64,000 bases of DNA from Ruegeria_C sp041537925 (lineage in GTDB: Bacteria; Pseudomonadota; Alphaproteobacteria; Rhodobacterales; Rhodobacteraceae): positions 22,596 to 86,595 of the forward strand of contig NZ_JBGOSH010000018.1 in NCBI RefSeq assembly GCF_041537925.1, in the 5' to 3' direction. Position 1 is the stretch's first letter; each line of letters begins with the position of its first letter. Under the pieces are notes generated by a model. It had not been told where the DNA came from and ran no database searches. It worked only from the letters and a program-made list of their open reading frames with translations. Of this stretch, positions 28,009 through 36,699 are shown one piece after another. The position numbers and the translations under genes were made by a program.

Positions 28009-29081
28009 TGTGTAGCAGGGATCGGTCGCTCAAAGTATTCTCAGCGTTTTCTGTGACGTGAGCGACGGTCGATGCCCCACAAATTCAATGATGCCCGTCG
28101 CGACAAGTTTCCCAAAGCTAAGTACCGGGTCACGAACTGTTCGGATTACAATGAAAGTCTCCGGCGTCGAGGTGACGTGACGATCTGGGTTTCTGATGAT
28201 GTGGTGCAGAAATGGAGATCGCCGCGCCGCAAGACACGCGGCGGTCAGTCGCGGTACTCTGATTTGGCTATCGAGATCTGCCTCACTCTGCGGGTCGTGT
28301 TTCGGCTCCCGCTCAGGCAAACTCAGGGCTTTGTGCGGTTGCTTGCCAAGCTGATGGGCATGGCCCTTGTGGTGCCGGACTTCTCGACCTTGTCGCGGCG
28401 CGGTAAAGGGCTGAGGATCACCCCACACTGGCGAGCTGCAAGTAAGCCAATCACGCTCATTGTGGACAGCACGGGTCTGAAAGTGCATGGCGGCGACGGC
28501 TGGCATGCAGAAAAGCACGGCACCAAGAAGGCCCGCAAAACATAGCGCAAGCTCCACATCGCCTTCGATCCGGAAACCGGTGATATCGCCGCGACTGAGT
28601 TGACCACTAAACATGTGGCCGATGAAACGGCACTGCCAGCTTTGCTAACAGACATGGATGCCGATGTGAGCCGGTTGCTGGCGGATGGTGCCTATGATGG
28701 CCAGGGCGTGGCAGACTGCCTTGAAGACAAGTTTGGGCATGAAGTTGAGATCATTATTCCTCCGCCGAAAAACGCGGTTCACGGCAAGAATGCACAACGC
28801 AACCACCACATCGACGTCATCGCTAAAAATGGTAGAATGAGCTGGCAAACGAAGACGGGATACAACCAGAGATCACGGGTCGAAGCCCAGAGCGGAAGAT
28901 GGAAACAAGCTATCGGCGATCGCCTGCAAGCGCGCGACTTTGACAATCAAATTGCCGAAGTGAAAATAGCATCAAAGGCGCTCAACCGCATGACTGGTCT
29001 CGGTCGTGCGGTGTATGAGCGCGTCGTCTGAAGTGATGGGGTAAGGGGCCAATCCGCCCCAATTCTGATCCATGCAACACA
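28009..29081 (+). mobile_element. IS5-family insertion sequence (copy 2)
   Basis: About 1073 bp, bounded by imperfect inverted ends (TGTGTAGCAGGGATC at 28009, GATCCATGCAACACA at 29067-29081). It carries one transposase frame with a nonsense codon. It inserted just after the arylsulfatase stop. The right end matches the isolated 42-base scar at 7162-7203. Confidence 0.8.
28072..29031 (+). pseudogene. IS5-family transposase with one amber codon
   Basis: The frame is intact from ATG 28072 to TGA 29031 except for TAG at 28543-28545. The stop replaces the Trp of the conserved KARKTWRKLHIA segment, which copy 1 retains. The DDE parts are present: DSTGLKV, LADGAYDGQG, and the Y-(2)-R-(3)-E signature in YNQRSRVEAQ. 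A single G-to-A change inactivated a nearly complete element. Confidence 0.88.
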
Positions 29082-29591
29082 TTCATAGGGAACCGCGCTG
29101 CTTCAGCGCCGTGTTGTACGAAGGCCAGTTCCTGGTCTTGTACTTCGTGGGGGACCAACTGCTCATCCCCACCAACTATCACGCTGGATTCAAACAGTGA
29201 ATCCCTCACCCATTTGTGTAACAAAGCCCATATCTTCCACAATGTTTTGATGCTCGCCTATCCCGCAAGTTACTTCAATTTGCGCCCGCAATGATTGAGC
29301 GCCCAATTGAGACGCTCGTATTTTACGAAATGCATTCATGGAAACGAATGAATAGTGTAATAAAATATTACACTGCTCCGGAAAACAACGCCCTATTTTA
29401 TTGGGGTATCGTGTCTAATTATAGACTCAGACGCCAACTCTGGCTATGCTATTTTCCCTAACAATAGGACGAAACGACGCACCAACCAATGCAATTCTAG
29501 GATTCAACTGGCTGCACCGCAGCAACCTGAGTTGTGGTGCCTTCAAGGTGTTTCGAGTGCTTCAGGCGAACTATGAATTTGGGATCAAACT
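29082..29591. other. AT-richer intergenic region upstream of the 29592 gene
   Basis: No gene is supported. The first 170 bases may hold gene debris (one frame reads CFSAVLYEGQFLVLYFVGDQ before a stop). From 29300 the base composition drops to AT-rich and includes the palindrome at 29355-29373, so promoters or operators for the following genes probably lie here. Confidence 0.4.
29355..29373. promoter_or_regulatory. Perfect palindrome GTGTAATA-AAA-TATTACAC
   Basis: Perfect 8-bp arms around a 3-base centre, in AT-rich sequence 219 bases before the unknown gene at 29592. The symmetry fits a dimeric repressor or activator site. No regulator can be assigned from sequence alone. Confidence 0.5.
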
Positions 29592-30074
29592 ATGGTTGAT
29601 ATTTTCTCTAAGAACGATGGTCCACATCGAGAAGATGTTGAAGCTAAAAGGCTTTTACAAGGGAACAGGGGAACAATTCACAGGCTTGCAGATCAGTTAA
29701 GCAATGGTGAGTTTTCGCGGTCCCGGGCTGCCTTGGAAAAATCAAGGCAGGAGCCCGAACCTGAGGGTCTGAACATTCATATTCTTGGCAGCGGGTCGAA
29801 ACCTTCCGAGCCGGAGCCGGTGGTTCGGATTAGCATCGATGAACGCGTGATGATCATGGATGCCAATTCAGGTAAGCAAATGATTCTCCTGGGGCAGTTG
29901 CGGGTGAAAAACGGCGTCAAGTTCTTGGCCCTGGCGACACAGAAAAACGGCTTTGTTGCACCGCTGGATCCGGAAATCGAAAACACACTGAACGACCTCG
30001 ACGGAATTGTAATTGAAAACGCTGACATCAAGGAAAAACTGGCTCAGGTCATATATGGCCGGCTTGATCTTTGA
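29592..30074 (+). CDS. Unrecognised 160-residue protein upstream of the sigma-54 activator
   Basis: The N-terminal half is charged and helical (HREDVEAKRLLQGNRGTIHRLADQL), followed by an acidic/Pro linker (QEPEPEGLNIH) and a compact C-terminal part (VRISIDERVMIMDANSGKQMILLGQLRVKNG). I know no family. It is 70 bases upstream of the activator gene on the same strand, so the two may be co-transcribed and it may be a regulatory accessory. There is no obvious strong ribosome-binding site, but base composition resembles its neighbours. Confidence 0.55.
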   Translation: MVDIFSKNDGPHREDVEAKRLLQGNRGTIHRLADQLSNGEFSRSRAALEKSRQEPEPEGLNIHILGSGSKPSEPEPVVRISIDERVMIMDANSGKQMILLGQLRVKNGVKFLALATQKNGFVAPLDPEIENTLNDLDGIVIENADIKEKLAQVIYGRLDL

Positions 30075-30144
30075 CACCTTCCTCCAGCGGCCTTGTATGA
30101 GTGCAAACCGGGTAGTTATCGCTCAGATCACTTGAAAGAAGAAC

Positions 30145-32169
30145 ATGCGAGCCACGTACTTCAATCCAAACGGCGATCAATCGTCAATGTCCAGTTCATC
30201 GGATCTGGAAGGCAACCAACTTGCAACGATGAGCGCCTGGGAAGCGTTTGTGGAATCCGGTCAGGCAACTGAAGAAATCGAAAGAAGTGTCCGGAGAGAA
30301 ATACTGGATTCCTGGGCCCGTTGTACGGATCTGGGGATCAGTGCGCTGTCCGGTGCCACGCCCCAGAAAGTCGGTGAAGAAGGATTAGAGGAGCTAAGGT
30401 TCAAGAATGCCTCATTGTGCCAGGCAGCCCGTGCTGCGTTTGAGCGACTTGCACCGCATCTAACAGGATCTGGTGCCATCCTGATTTTAACGGATCGAAC
30501 CGGCACAATCATCGATGCAATTGGCGATGCGCAGACGTTGGATATGGGGCGCGATATTCATTTGGAAGTTGGTGGTGTTTGGGACGAACGTGTCATCGGC
30601 ACGAACGGAATTGGCACAACCTTGCGTACGGGATTGCCAACATTTGTTCACGCATCAGAGCATTTCTGCCAGGGCATCAAATCGTGGACCTGTGTTGGTG
30701 TGCCGGTGTTTGACCCTCTGGATCGTCAAATCGTTGGGGTGATCGACCTGTCGGGGCCACCGGATATTTTCCGGCCTCACAACATGGCCCTTGTCGTTGC
30801 CGCGGCGCGGGAAATTGAAATCGCGCTGGCAGAGCAACAACGCGAAGAGCGCACGATTTTGCTGGAAGCCTTTATTGACTTACCCAAGTCACACAATAAC
30901 AATGATGCCGTGGTTCTGCTGAATTCATCGGGCCGCATCGTTTTTAGTCGCAATACGGAAAGGGCGCTGGAGCAAGGTACAGGCGACCTGCCTATCGGCA
31001 AAAAGCTTATGACCTGGAATCCAAGCATGACCGATGGCGACGTGATGGCAGCCTTGCCGCCCGCGCTTGCAAAAACCGAGATCGACCTGCTCAAATTCGG
31101 TGGCGAAGTACAGGGCGCGGCCCTTATTTTACCCGAATTGACAGTGCCTCCATCTCCGGCCAACCCAAAGGGTGTTTCGATCAAACCCAGATACGGCATC
31201 GAAGAAGAAGAATTTACCATCCTGGGCGATTGCCCGAAAATGCTGGAGGCAGTTGAGTTTGCGCGCCGTGCAGCCAAAGCGAATGTTACCGTTCTGGTCC
31301 AGGGCGAAACCGGGGTTGGAAAGGAACTTTTTGCCCGACTGATCCACAGCTATCATTCAGACAGGAAAACGCCTTATGTCGCCGTGAATTGCGCGGCAAT
31401 TTCAGGCGAACTGATCGGTGGGGAATTGTTCGGCCATGTGGCTGGCGCGTTCACCGGGGCATTAAGGGAAGGAAAACTAGGCAAGTTTGAACAGGCAAAT
31501 GGCGGTGTACTGTGCCTCGATGAAATCGGAGACATGCCGCCAGAACTGCAAACCTACTTGTTACGGACCCTCGAACAAAGGGCGGTTTATCGCATTGGCT
31601 GTGACAAACGCCGACCGCTGAACGTGCAACTGGTGGCAATTACGAACCGAAACCTGCGCCACGATATTGAAGACGGCCGGTTCCGTCGTGATCTTTTCTA
31701 TCGGATCGGGACGATTGTCATTGATGTTCCGCCGCTGCGAGAGCGGGGATACGATGTCGACCTGTTAGTTCATCATTTCAACATTATGTTGTCGACCAAA
31801 TTCGATCAGAACCCTCTTGTCTTTGACGCCTCGGCGCTTGCGGCATTGCGTGCATATCGGTGGCCGGGAAATGTTCGGGAACTCAGAAATATCATCGAAA
31901 GGATATGTCTGCTGCATAGTGGCGGGCCTGTTACAGCAGATGATCTGCCTGACGAAATCACGCAACCTGAATCCAACGATTTCTTATTTGAAAACTCTGC
32001 CAAGACGGCGGCCGGAAACATGGATCTGAGTAACATCGAGTCCATCGCGATCCAGCGCGCGATCGAACAAGAGAAAGGCAATTTGTCAAAAGTTGCCCTG
32101 TCGCTTGGCGTATCCCGCCCCACGCTTTACCGGAAAATCCGTGAATACGACCTCGACCGCGGCAAATGA
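30145..32169 (+). CDS. mimR: Sigma-54-dependent activator of the monooxygenase operon (MimR/AcoR-like)
   Basis: A 674-residue enhancer-binding protein. A GAF-like sensor domain spans about 95-235 (LILTDRTGTIIDAIGD, then GVWDERVIGTNGIGTTL). The AAA+ domain spans about 355-590, with Walker A GETGVGKE (387-394), the sigma-54 contact loop GAFTGA (434-439) and Walker B GGVLCLDEIGD (453-463). A Fis-type HTH closes the protein (about 640-668, LSKVALSLGVSRPTLYRKI). This is the layout of AcoR and of MimR, the activator of mycobacterial mimABCD. It is convergent with the monooxygenase operon, whose promoter is sigma-54-like. The effector is likely the substrate or product alcohol/ketone. The symbol is by analogy. 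Confidence 0.92.
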   Translation: MRATYFNPNGDQSSMSSSSDLEGNQLATMSAWEAFVESGQATEEIERSVRREILDSWARCTDLGISALSGATPQKVGEEGLEELRFKNASLCQAARAAFERLAPHLTGSGAILILTDRTGTIIDAIGDAQTLDMGRDIHLEVGGVWDERVIGTNGIGTTLRTGLPTFVHASEHFCQGIKSWTCVGVPVFDPLDRQIVGVIDLSGPPDIFRPHNMALVVAAAREIEIALAEQQREERTILLEAFIDLPKSHNNNDAVVLLNSSGRIVFSRNTERALEQGTGDLPIGKKLMTWNPSMTDGDVMAALPPALAKTEIDLLKFGGEVQGAALILPELTVPPSPANPKGVSIKPRYGIEEEEFTILGDCPKMLEAVEFARRAAKANVTVLVQGETGVGKELFARLIHSYHSDRKTPYVAVNCAAISGELIGGELFGHVAGAFTGALREGKLGKFEQANGGVLCLDEIGDMPPELQTYLLRTLEQRAVYRIGCDKRRPLNVQLVAITNRNLRHDIEDGRFRRDLFYRIGTIVIDVPPLRERGYDVDLLVHHFNIMLSTKFDQNPLVFDASALAALRAYRWPGNVRELRNIIERICLLHSGGPVTADDLPDEITQPESNDFLFENSAKTAAGNMDLSNIESIAIQRAIEQEKGNLSKVALSLGVSRPTLYRKIREYDLDRGK

Positions 32170-32174
32170 CAAGT

Positions 32175-32198
32175 GGCGGCAGCTGTTACGCTGCCGCC
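32175..32198 (+). terminator. Rho-independent terminator after the activator gene
   Basis: A perfect GGCGGCAG/CTGCCGCC stem (extended by C-G to 9 bp) starts 5 bases after the stop and is followed by TGCATTTT. It lies between convergent genes and may also serve the operon from the other side. Confidence 0.75.
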
Positions 32199-32261
32199 TG
32201 CATTTTGAATCGTTTGTTCCCGGGGAAGAGATCAGCGAACAAACAGCTCAAAAATGAGTGT

Positions 32262-32966
32262 TCATGCCGTTCCGGGATTTTTCAGCGCATCTAGATCTGA
32301 CACGCTTGAAGACAAGAACGTCCGGTGAATCAATCCACCGACCGCACTACCCAGGCAGGGGGCAACGATGTAAAGCCACAGCTGGTTAAGCGCGTCACCG
32401 CCTGCAAAAAGAGCCGGTGCAAGCGACCGTGCGGGATTGACCGATGCCCCCGAGACAACAATGCCCGCAAGGTGAATGACAACAAGTGTCAGACCAATTG
32501 CCAAGCCCGCACTTGCGCCTGCTCCGCCTTCGTCGGTGGACCCAAGGATCACGATCAGGAAAATGGCTGTTGCAACGAACTCAAAAAGGAACGCACCCAT
32601 GACGCTGTATTCGCTCCAGCCGTTTTGGGCGAACCCGTTTGTTGCGATGTTGTAACCACCCTGTTTGCTTTGCACCATCACGTACAAAACCGCCGCGGCA
32701 GCAATCGCTCCGGCGCATTGTGAAATTGTGTAGCCGATAAAATCGGATACCGACATGCGTCCGGCAACCACGGCGCCAAGGCTGACAGCGGGGTTGAGAT
32801 GGGCGCCGGAAATGTGGCCAACGGCATAAGCTACCCCGACAACCGTCAAACCGAACGCGGCGGCGACACCGAGAAGCCCGACTTCGCCGACCATAAATAT
32901 GATTGTTGCACACCCGATAAATACGAGTGTGAATGTCCCCAATCCTTCTGCAACTAGTTTCTGCAT
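32262..32966 (-). CDS. Aquaporin / glycerol-facilitator family channel
   Basis: A 234-residue MIP-family channel with six transmembrane helices. Both NPA boxes are present as HLNPAVS (first half) and SVNPARS (second half). Met32966 is chosen because AAAGGAGG precedes it; the frame's earlier ATG lies upstream of that site. Selectivity cannot be read confidently. The gene is the last of the minus-strand monooxygenase operon, 123 bases after the alcohol dehydrogenase, which suggests it moves a small neutral solute such as the alcohol, diol, urea or glycerol. A plain AqpZ water role is the alternative. Confidence 0.88.
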   Translation of the reverse strand: MQKLVAEGLGTFTLVFIGCATIIFMVGEVGLLGVAAAFGLTVVGVAYAVGHISGAHLNPAVSLGAVVAGRMSVSDFIGYTISQCAGAIAAAAVLYVMVQSKQGGYNIATNGFAQNGWSEYSVMGAFLFEFVATAIFLIVILGSTDEGGAGASAGLAIGLTLVVIHLAGIVVSGASVNPARSLAPALFAGGDALNQLWLYIVAPCLGSAVGGLIHRTFLSSSVSDLDALKNPGTA

Positions 32967-33089
32967 GGTTTCCTCCTTTGGCAGATGCATTGCATGGCAC
33001 CCCCGCTCACATCTGCGGGCGGGGAACTTCCATATCTTTGATATGTTTGAGATTTTTTTCCGCTGGTTGGAATTGCGGGGCTTACATGA

Positions 33090-34133
33090 TCACGGTACGA
33101 TTACGCCGCGACCGGTAAACCGGCGGTTTTTGAAGTCATCGATTGCCTGATTGATGTTGTCCAACGAATATTCAGTCTGGTGCATCTTCACCAGGCCATC
33201 CGCGTTCATCTCCATCAACTCCACCAGTTCGGTGTAGTCGCCCACAAGGCTGCCACCGATCTTGATTTCATTTGCGACCAGATCCAGAGTCGGCACTTCG
33301 ACGGTACCGCCGTATCCAACCATGATCAGTTCGCCGCCCTGACGTAGTAGTTTCCAGCAGACATTCTCGGTGCCATGTTCTCCGACGAAATCAATCGCCA
33401 CATGTGCACCGCCGCCGGTCAAATCCTTGGCCTGTTCGATAAGGTCGTGTCCGCCGTCCAGCACAATGTCCGCTCCCAATTCTTTGGCCAGAAGCTGTGC
33501 TGCGGGTTCGCGGTCAACAGCAATAACTCGTGCACCACACGTATGCTTAAGAACCTGAAGCGCGATATGGCCCAGCCCGCCAATACCCAGAAGCAGGACG
33601 TAACCGCCGGGATTTACCATTTTACTGGCTCGTTTCGCCGCGCGATACGCGGTGATGCCGGCATCCGCCATGGGGGCGACTTCAAGCGGTGTGATGTTGG
33701 TGTTCAGCTTGATCACCGAACTCACGTTGGTCACGAAGTATTCGGCAAAACCACCGTCTAGCCCCAGACCCGGAAATAGGCCGTGGTCACAATACATGTC
33801 ATGACCATAACGGCAGTTAAGGCAAATTCCACAGCTACGGTGTGGGTGACAGATTACGGCATCACCCGGTTTGACCGAGGTGACATTGCTGCCAACGTCC
33901 TCAACCCAGCCTGCGTTTTCATGCCCCATGACATAGGGCAGAAGGCTGCCTTCAACATCCATGATATCCTGCCAGACACCTTCGATGATATGAAGGTCCG
34001 TACGGCACAAACCGGCCGCCCCTACCTTCACAATCACTTCGTCTGGCGAGTTAATCGTCGGCGCCTTGACGTCTTCGATCTTCAACTGAACATTCATGGC
34101 CGGATCGTATTCGTATAACCGTGCGGCTTTCAT
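33090..34133 (-). CDS. Zinc-dependent alcohol dehydrogenase
   Basis: A 347-residue medium-chain dehydrogenase. The catalytic zinc site is GLCRTDLHIIEG and GHENAGWV. The structural zinc Cys cluster is CGICLNCRYGHDMYC, and the nucleotide-binding loop is GIGGLGHIALQV. AAAAGGAG precedes the start. It is downstream of the GroEL paralogue in the monooxygenase operon. In propane clusters the matching enzyme oxidises 2-propanol (or another primary product) to the ketone, and that is the likely job here. NAD is the likely cofactor. Confidence 0.9.
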   Translation of the reverse strand: MKAARLYEYDPAMNVQLKIEDVKAPTINSPDEVIVKVGAAGLCRTDLHIIEGVWQDIMDVEGSLLPYVMGHENAGWVEDVGSNVTSVKPGDAVICHPHRSCGICLNCRYGHDMYCDHGLFPGLGLDGGFAEYFVTNVSSVIKLNTNITPLEVAPMADAGITAYRAAKRASKMVNPGGYVLLLGIGGLGHIALQVLKHTCGARVIAVDREPAAQLLAKELGADIVLDGGHDLIEQAKDLTGGGAHVAIDFVGEHGTENVCWKLLRQGGELIMVGYGGTVEVPTLDLVANEIKIGGSLVGDYTELVELMEMNADGLVKMHQTEYSLDNINQAIDDFKNRRFTGRGVIVP

Positions 34134-34195
34134 GTCGCGCTCCTTTTCTCTGGTCTGGTTCCGGTTAACAGCGGCCTGTAAACCGGGTTGAAATT

Positions 34196-35833
34196 CTATT
34201 GGCGGCCAAGCAGTTCGGCTCCACCACCCAAGGCGGGCCCCTCGGTTGGATCGGCTTCACCTTCGGACAGATCACCAACAAGCGTTTCCGTTGTCAGAAT
34301 GAGAGTGGCAACAGATGTGGCATTCACGAGCGCGCTTGCCGTCACGCGAACTGGATCGATGATCCCGGCCTCAAACATGTCGCGAAACTCGCCAATGGAT
34401 GCGTCAAACCCGTTGCCCTCCTGGCCGGACGTAACGGAAGCAACCACAGACACCGGATCGGCGCCTGCATTGGCGGCAATTCGTTCAACCGGCTTTGTCA
34501 GAACGGAGCGGACAAGTTCCACGCCTTTGCAAACATCGCCCTCATAGGCTGAAACGACCTCGTCCAGGACAGATCCGATCTGTGCCAGCGCGGTCCCGCC
34601 GCCCGACACAACGCCGTCTTCCGAGGCAGCCCGGACGGCGCACAGAGAATCTTCGATCAGCTGGATCTTGCGTTTCTGTTCAACCGGCGTGAACCCACCA
34701 GCATAGATAATCGCGGTGCCGCCGGACAGTTTGGACACACGTTCACGAAGCTTGTCCTGTTCGATGTTCGGGGGGGCGACATCAAGTTGACGCTGTACCT
34801 GTGCCCGGCGCGCCCGAATTGCATCGGGTTCACCTTCACCGCGCAGGACACTGGTCAATGATGAGCTGACAATGACCTTTTGTGCTCCGCCAAGTTGAGC
34901 CAGGGTAACGTTCTCGATCTTTTTGCCAAGATCGCGTGCCAGCACTTCGCCGCCTGTCAATATGGCCAGATCATCCATCATGGCCGCACGCCAATGACCA
35001 TATTCCGGGGGATGCACGATCAGATATTTGCCCGCTCCGCAATCATTCATCAAAGAGACAACAACATCGGGTGCAATCTCTTCGGCAACAATCAGCAGGG
35101 GCCGGTTTTGCTGATCGGCAATCGACCGGACATTTGCAAGGATAACTGGGTGCAGGATCTTGTGATCCGTCATCAAGATTAAGGGGTTGTCCAACACGGC
35201 TTCCATGTTGTCCTGATCCGTCACCATGTGGTGCGAGATGTATCCCCGATCGAAGGACATGCCTTCGACGACTTCCAGCGACGTGTCTATTGTGACGGCG
35301 AAATCGGCAGTGATCACGCCCTCTTTGCCAACACGTTTGAAAGCCTCAGCAACCAGCGAACCCAGTTCCTGGTCTGTGGCGGATACACGGGCAACCGCCT
35401 CAAGATAGGCCGGGTTGTCGTCACAAGAACGCGACGACCCATCGAGCCCCTCAACGATCTTTTCAACCGCGATGTCGATGCCTTTGCAAAGGTCAACGGG
35501 CTTGACCCCCTGCGCCGTAATCTCGACGCCTTTCTGGATCAGAGCGTTGGCAAGAGCAATCGCGGTTGTGGTGCCGTCACCGGCCACTTCATTTGTCTGC
35601 ATCGACACCTCACGAACGACTTGCGCGCCCATGTTTTCAAATCGATCCGATAGTTCAATTTCCGATGCGATAGAGACACCGTCGCGGGTCACCAAAGGTG
35701 TGCCAACGGGTCGGTCGATCATCGCGTTCAACCCCTTGGGGCCAAGCGTGGGTTCCACGGCTGCAGCCAGTTTCGAGACACCCTTAGCAAGTGCGCTTCG
35801 GGCCGTTCCGTTATGTATCAGTAGTTTAGCCAT
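34196..35833 (-). CDS. mimG: Dedicated GroEL-type chaperonin (MimG-like)
   Basis: A 545-residue group I chaperonin with the ATPase motif GDGTTT (Asp86) and VEPTLGPKG near the N-terminus. The usual Gly-Gly-Met tail is absent; it ends LGGGAELLGRQ. The sequence is divergent from housekeeping GroEL, and no groES lies beside it. Such paralogues accompany MimABCD/PrmABCD monooxygenases, and MimG is known to be required for productive folding of the mycobacterial large subunit. CGGGGAGAAA precedes the start. It probably folds the hydroxylase of this operon, using the cellular GroES. Confidence 0.9.
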   Translation of the reverse strand: MAKLLIHNGTARSALAKGVSKLAAAVEPTLGPKGLNAMIDRPVGTPLVTRDGVSIASEIELSDRFENMGAQVVREVSMQTNEVAGDGTTTAIALANALIQKGVEITAQGVKPVDLCKGIDIAVEKIVEGLDGSSRSCDDNPAYLEAVARVSATDQELGSLVAEAFKRVGKEGVITADFAVTIDTSLEVVEGMSFDRGYISHHMVTDQDNMEAVLDNPLILMTDHKILHPVILANVRSIADQQNRPLLIVAEEIAPDVVVSLMNDCGAGKYLIVHPPEYGHWRAAMMDDLAILTGGEVLARDLGKKIENVTLAQLGGAQKVIVSSSLTSVLRGEGEPDAIRARRAQVQRQLDVAPPNIEQDKLRERVSKLSGGTAIIYAGGFTPVEQKRKIQLIEDSLCAVRAASEDGVVSGGGTALAQIGSVLDEVVSAYEGDVCKGVELVRSVLTKPVERIAANAGADPVSVVASVTSGQEGNGFDASIGEFRDMFEAGIIDPVRVTASALVNATSVATLILTTETLVGDLSEGEADPTEGPALGGGAELLGRQ

Positions 35834-35879
35834 AATTTCTCCCCGCCATTGGCTGTTGCCAGTGGCTTATCTTGTGTTG

Positions 35880-36695
35880 TCAGATTTTGCTTGCTGTGTG
35901 CTGATAGCTGTCCCTTGGCGGAACGCGGTTCTGGATAAAGTCGATCAGGGTCGGGCCATCGGCATCGATCTTGGCTTCTTTGTATCTGGTCGACTGAAGC
36001 CCACGACACAGCGCGCCGTTGAACTCCATGTTGATCCGGACACCGCGCAGTTTTGCAAGATAGTCACGCAGTCCTTCAACTGTCAGCCCTTTGCCATCCC
36101 AGGTAACGAAGGCAGGGTCACCGGCATTTTCTGCCAATCCCTGAGACAACAACAAAGACCGATACCGCGGTTTCTGCTTTTCTTCTTCGCCCAAACTGAA
36201 ATTGACTTCATCGAACGCACCAAGTGTCATCCCGACAATCTGAGCGCAGGTGAAACCTCTTTCTTCCAGTGCCAGCAACACCGTTTCCTGTCGGCGCATA
36301 AACGCCTTTTCCAGAAACTTGGCACGTACTGAGTTAAGGTCGCCGCCATCGCAATATTCGGCGAAGATTTCACTGAAATTCCTGTCACCATTGACGCCAT
36401 CATTCACCCGATCCGCAAAACAATGATCGTTCAGCGTGACTTTGACGTCGTGCACCCATTTCATCTTGCTGACCTCAAGGCGAATATCGAACGCCATGAG
36501 GAATGCGAAATTAGGAGAGCACCAGTAGGTAGGAAGCCGAAACTCGACTTCCACCTTTTTCAGATCCAGGTCGACCTCAACCAGCTCGATGAAACCCAAA
36601 TCAGTAACGGGTTGATCAAGTTCGGGATCGGTGACCTGGTCAAGACAACGCCAAACGTCAAGTTCAAGTTCGTCTCTATGCATTTCCACCAGCAT
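35880..36695 (-). CDS. DUF59/MIP18-type metal-sulfur assembly-like protein of the monooxygenase cluster
   Basis: About 271 residues from Met36695 (MLVEMHRDELELDVWRCL), with GGAG eight bases before and 4 bases after the amidohydrolase stop. The N-terminal 100 residues match the MIP18/DUF59 fold: DPELDQPVTDLGFIELVEVD and YWCSPNFAFLMAFDIR with a Cys. The rest (about 110-271) is helical and unrecognised. In other SDIMO clusters a similar protein sits between the amidohydrolase and the chaperonin. A role in iron delivery or cofactor assembly for the diiron hydroxylase is plausible but unproven. Confidence 0.8.
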   Translation of the reverse strand: MLVEMHRDELELDVWRCLDQVTDPELDQPVTDLGFIELVEVDLDLKKVEVEFRLPTYWCSPNFAFLMAFDIRLEVSKMKWVHDVKVTLNDHCFADRVNDGVNGDRNFSEIFAEYCDGGDLNSVRAKFLEKAFMRRQETVLLALEERGFTCAQIVGMTLGAFDEVNFSLGEEEKQKPRYRSLLLSQGLAENAGDPAFVTWDGKGLTVEGLRDYLAKLRGVRINMEFNGALCRGLQSTRYKEAKIDADGPTLIDFIQNRVPPRDSYQHTASKI

Positions 36696-36699
36696 CGGA

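Noticed and set aside
29508..29523. A second sigma-54-like promoter (TGGCTGCACCGCAGC) before the 29592 gene
   Set aside because: Only GG/GC spacing fits; the TT before GC and the CAC of the -24 box are missing.
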